From assembly GCA_024639925.1 (NCBI GenBank), contig JAHEGA010000028.1, positions 2,165 to 24,139 of the forward strand: 21,975 bases of DNA, in the 5' to 3' direction. The notes under the pieces were generated by a model. That model worked only from the letters and a program-made list of their open reading frames with translations, was not told where the DNA came from and ran no database searches. Source of the stretch: Microbacteriaceae bacterium (GTDB lineage Bacteria > Actinomycetota > Actinomycetes > Actinomycetales > Microbacteriaceae). Position numbers and translations under genes: made by a program. Within the stretch, counting starts at the first letter, position 1. Every line of letters starts with the position of its first letter. Of this stretch, positions 20,976 through 21,975 are shown piece after piece.

Positions 20976-21928
20976 CTCCGAAAGGGTGCCGTGGGCTCGA
21001 GTTCATGAGACCGCTCGAGCGACGGCGGTAGGGATGCAGAAATCGACTCCATCTCACCGGGAGTCAGTTCAGTATCTAGCACCCGGGCGCATTCCCGAAT
21101 GGTCTCGGATCGGGTTGCCCCGGGGATCGCAATAATCACCGGGGAGGTCCCCACGACCCAGGCCAGCGCGACGAGTGCCGGTGAAATTCCTCTCTCCCTC
21201 GCCACCCGCGCCACCCCGGAATCAGCTTCTACCTGTCGAACGCCGCGGGAACCACCGAGCGGAGACCACGGCAAAAAGGCCACGCCCCACTGCTCACACA
21301 CCTCCAGCACGTCGAGATCGTGTCGATACAGAGGGCTAAATTCATTCTGAATCGAGACCACACCTCCCTCTGCCGGGCCGCCGAGGACTGCGATAGCTCG
21401 CCTTAGTTGCTCGGTGTTGTAATTACTCACCCCCACCTCGGCCACGATTCCTCGTTCTTTGAGGTGGGCAAGATTTTCGCACTGCTCTTCGAACGGAAGT
21501 GACGGGTCAAGTCGGTGGTGCTGCCACAGGTCAATGCGGTCGACTCCCAAACGTTCCCGCGATGCTTCGGCCGCGGCAACAAAATAGTCCCTCGAACCAT
21601 TCCTGCCAAACTTTTCCCCCTCCTCGCGGGTGATGCCCCCCTTGGTGGCCACCACAACGGTGTCTTTGACATCCGCTGGCGCATCCCAGGCCGCCAGAGC
21701 CTCCGCGACAAAAAGCTCGTTATGTCCCCCCGCATCAAAAGACGGGGCATAGATATCTGCCGTGTCCAACAGGCGCACCCCCGCATCGAGACCCGCGTGA
21801 ATGCCCTCGATGGCACTGTCCCGACGGGCTCCGGAAGCAGTTGCGGCCCCTCCGGGCCAGGACACATTCATGCAGCCCAAACCCATCGCCGGGAGACTCC
21901 AGGGCCCTAATCGTCGGTGTTCCCTCAT
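20972..21928 (-). CDS. Aldo/keto reductase
   Basis: A 318-residue (alpha/beta)8-barrel oxidoreductase of the aldo/keto reductase superfamily. The catalytic tetrad is visible as Asp55 and Tyr60 in LLDTADIYAP, Lys96 in VVATKGG and His138 in DLWQHHRLDP. Later segments VGVSNYNTEQLRRA, QNEFSPLYR, FLPWSPLGG and IIAIPGATRSETI are typical, the last two binding NADP(H). These enzymes reduce aldehydes or ketones with NADPH. The sequence resembles the YajO/Tas-like general group and gives no substrate. An AGGGGA lies 10 nt before the ATG. It is convergent with the PLP-enzyme gene, overlapping by 4 nt, and its promoter region is mostly outside the window. Confidence 0.93.
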   Translation of the reverse strand: MREHRRLGPWSLPAMGLGCMNVSWPGGAATASGARRDSAIEGIHAGLDAGVRLLDTADIYAPSFDAGGHNELFVAEALAAWDAPADVKDTVVVATKGGITREEGEKFGRNGSRDYFVAAAEASRERLGVDRIDLWQHHRLDPSLPFEEQCENLAHLKERGIVAEVGVSNYNTEQLRRAIAVLGGPAEGGVVSIQNEFSPLYRHDLDVLEVCEQWGVAFLPWSPLGGSRGVRQVEADSGVARVARERGISPALVALAWVVGTSPVIIAIPGATRSETIRECARVLDTELTPGEMESISASLPPSLERSHELEPTAPFRS

Positions 21929-21975
21929 GATTAGCGTTTCCCCTGCGCAATATCCGGTTGTGGGAGGGGCTCCCT

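Noticed and set aside
1..21975. CRISPR array, transposon, integron or phage elements
   Set aside because: I saw no regularly spaced repeats, transposase or integrase motifs, or terminal inverted repeats; coding content is continuous and housekeeping in character.

Overview
The window looks like a stretch of an actinobacterial chromosome, most likely from a Microbacteriaceae-type organism. This is inferred from protein style (a PstS lipoprotein with an actinobacterial phosphate-binding motif, MMPL transporter, GTG starts), from a GC content I judge by eye to be in the high fifties, and from promoter architecture. Several genes carry a TANNNT hexamer exactly 6 nt before the start codon and no Shine-Dalgarno, the signature of leaderless transcription. 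The genome is compact: almost no spacer, ATGA-type overlaps inside operons, and three convergent pairs that overlap at their 3' ends. I see no tRNA, rRNA, insertion sequence, phage gene or CRISPR array, and no gap above 300 bases lacks a gene.

Layout. (1) 1-579, the C-terminal part of a class I photolyase, cut by the window edge. (2) 554-2343 minus, a pseudouridine salvage pair: glycosidase psuG, then a PfkB kinase (psuK by context). (3) 2411-2965 plus, a DUF4395 membrane protein whose -10 lies inside a perfect 18-bp palindrome of CsoR/CstR type. (4) 2962-5105 minus, kynU then kynA (tryptophan breakdown, no formamidase). (5) 5150-9241 minus, pstS-pstC-pstA-pstB, a high-affinity phosphate ABC importer with a PHO-box-like direct repeat upstream and a hairpin after pstS. 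(6) 9391-16161 plus, a PTS polyol locus: PfkB-type hexose kinase, DeoR regulator, mannitol-family EIIC, EIIB, EIIA, a zinc alcohol dehydrogenase, HPr and enzyme I. (7) 16202-17173 plus, a quinone oxidoreductase. (8) 17181-19304 minus, an MMPL/RND transporter. (9) 19388-20975 plus, a DUF4864-like lipoprotein and a D-threonine aldolase/D-serine dehydratase-like PLP enzyme. (10) 20972-21928 minus, an aldo/keto reductase.

How the genes work together. The PTS locus encodes a whole phosphorelay (PEP, enzyme I, HPr, EIIA, EIIB, EIIC) plus a catabolic dehydrogenase and a sugar-phosphate kinase. The EIIC is clearly MtlA-like, but the position of E. coli MtlA His195 is Phe205 here. The dehydrogenase is a zinc MDR enzyme rather than MtlD, and a ketose-phosphate kinase is present. 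Together these suggest the substrate may not be D-mannitol. Two candidate operator elements flank the DeoR gene. The most interesting non-coding observations are the CsoR/CstR-like operator at the DUF4395 promoter, the repeated leaderless-promoter pattern, the PHO box and the two DeoR-flanking repeats. I found no wholly novel multi-gene system.
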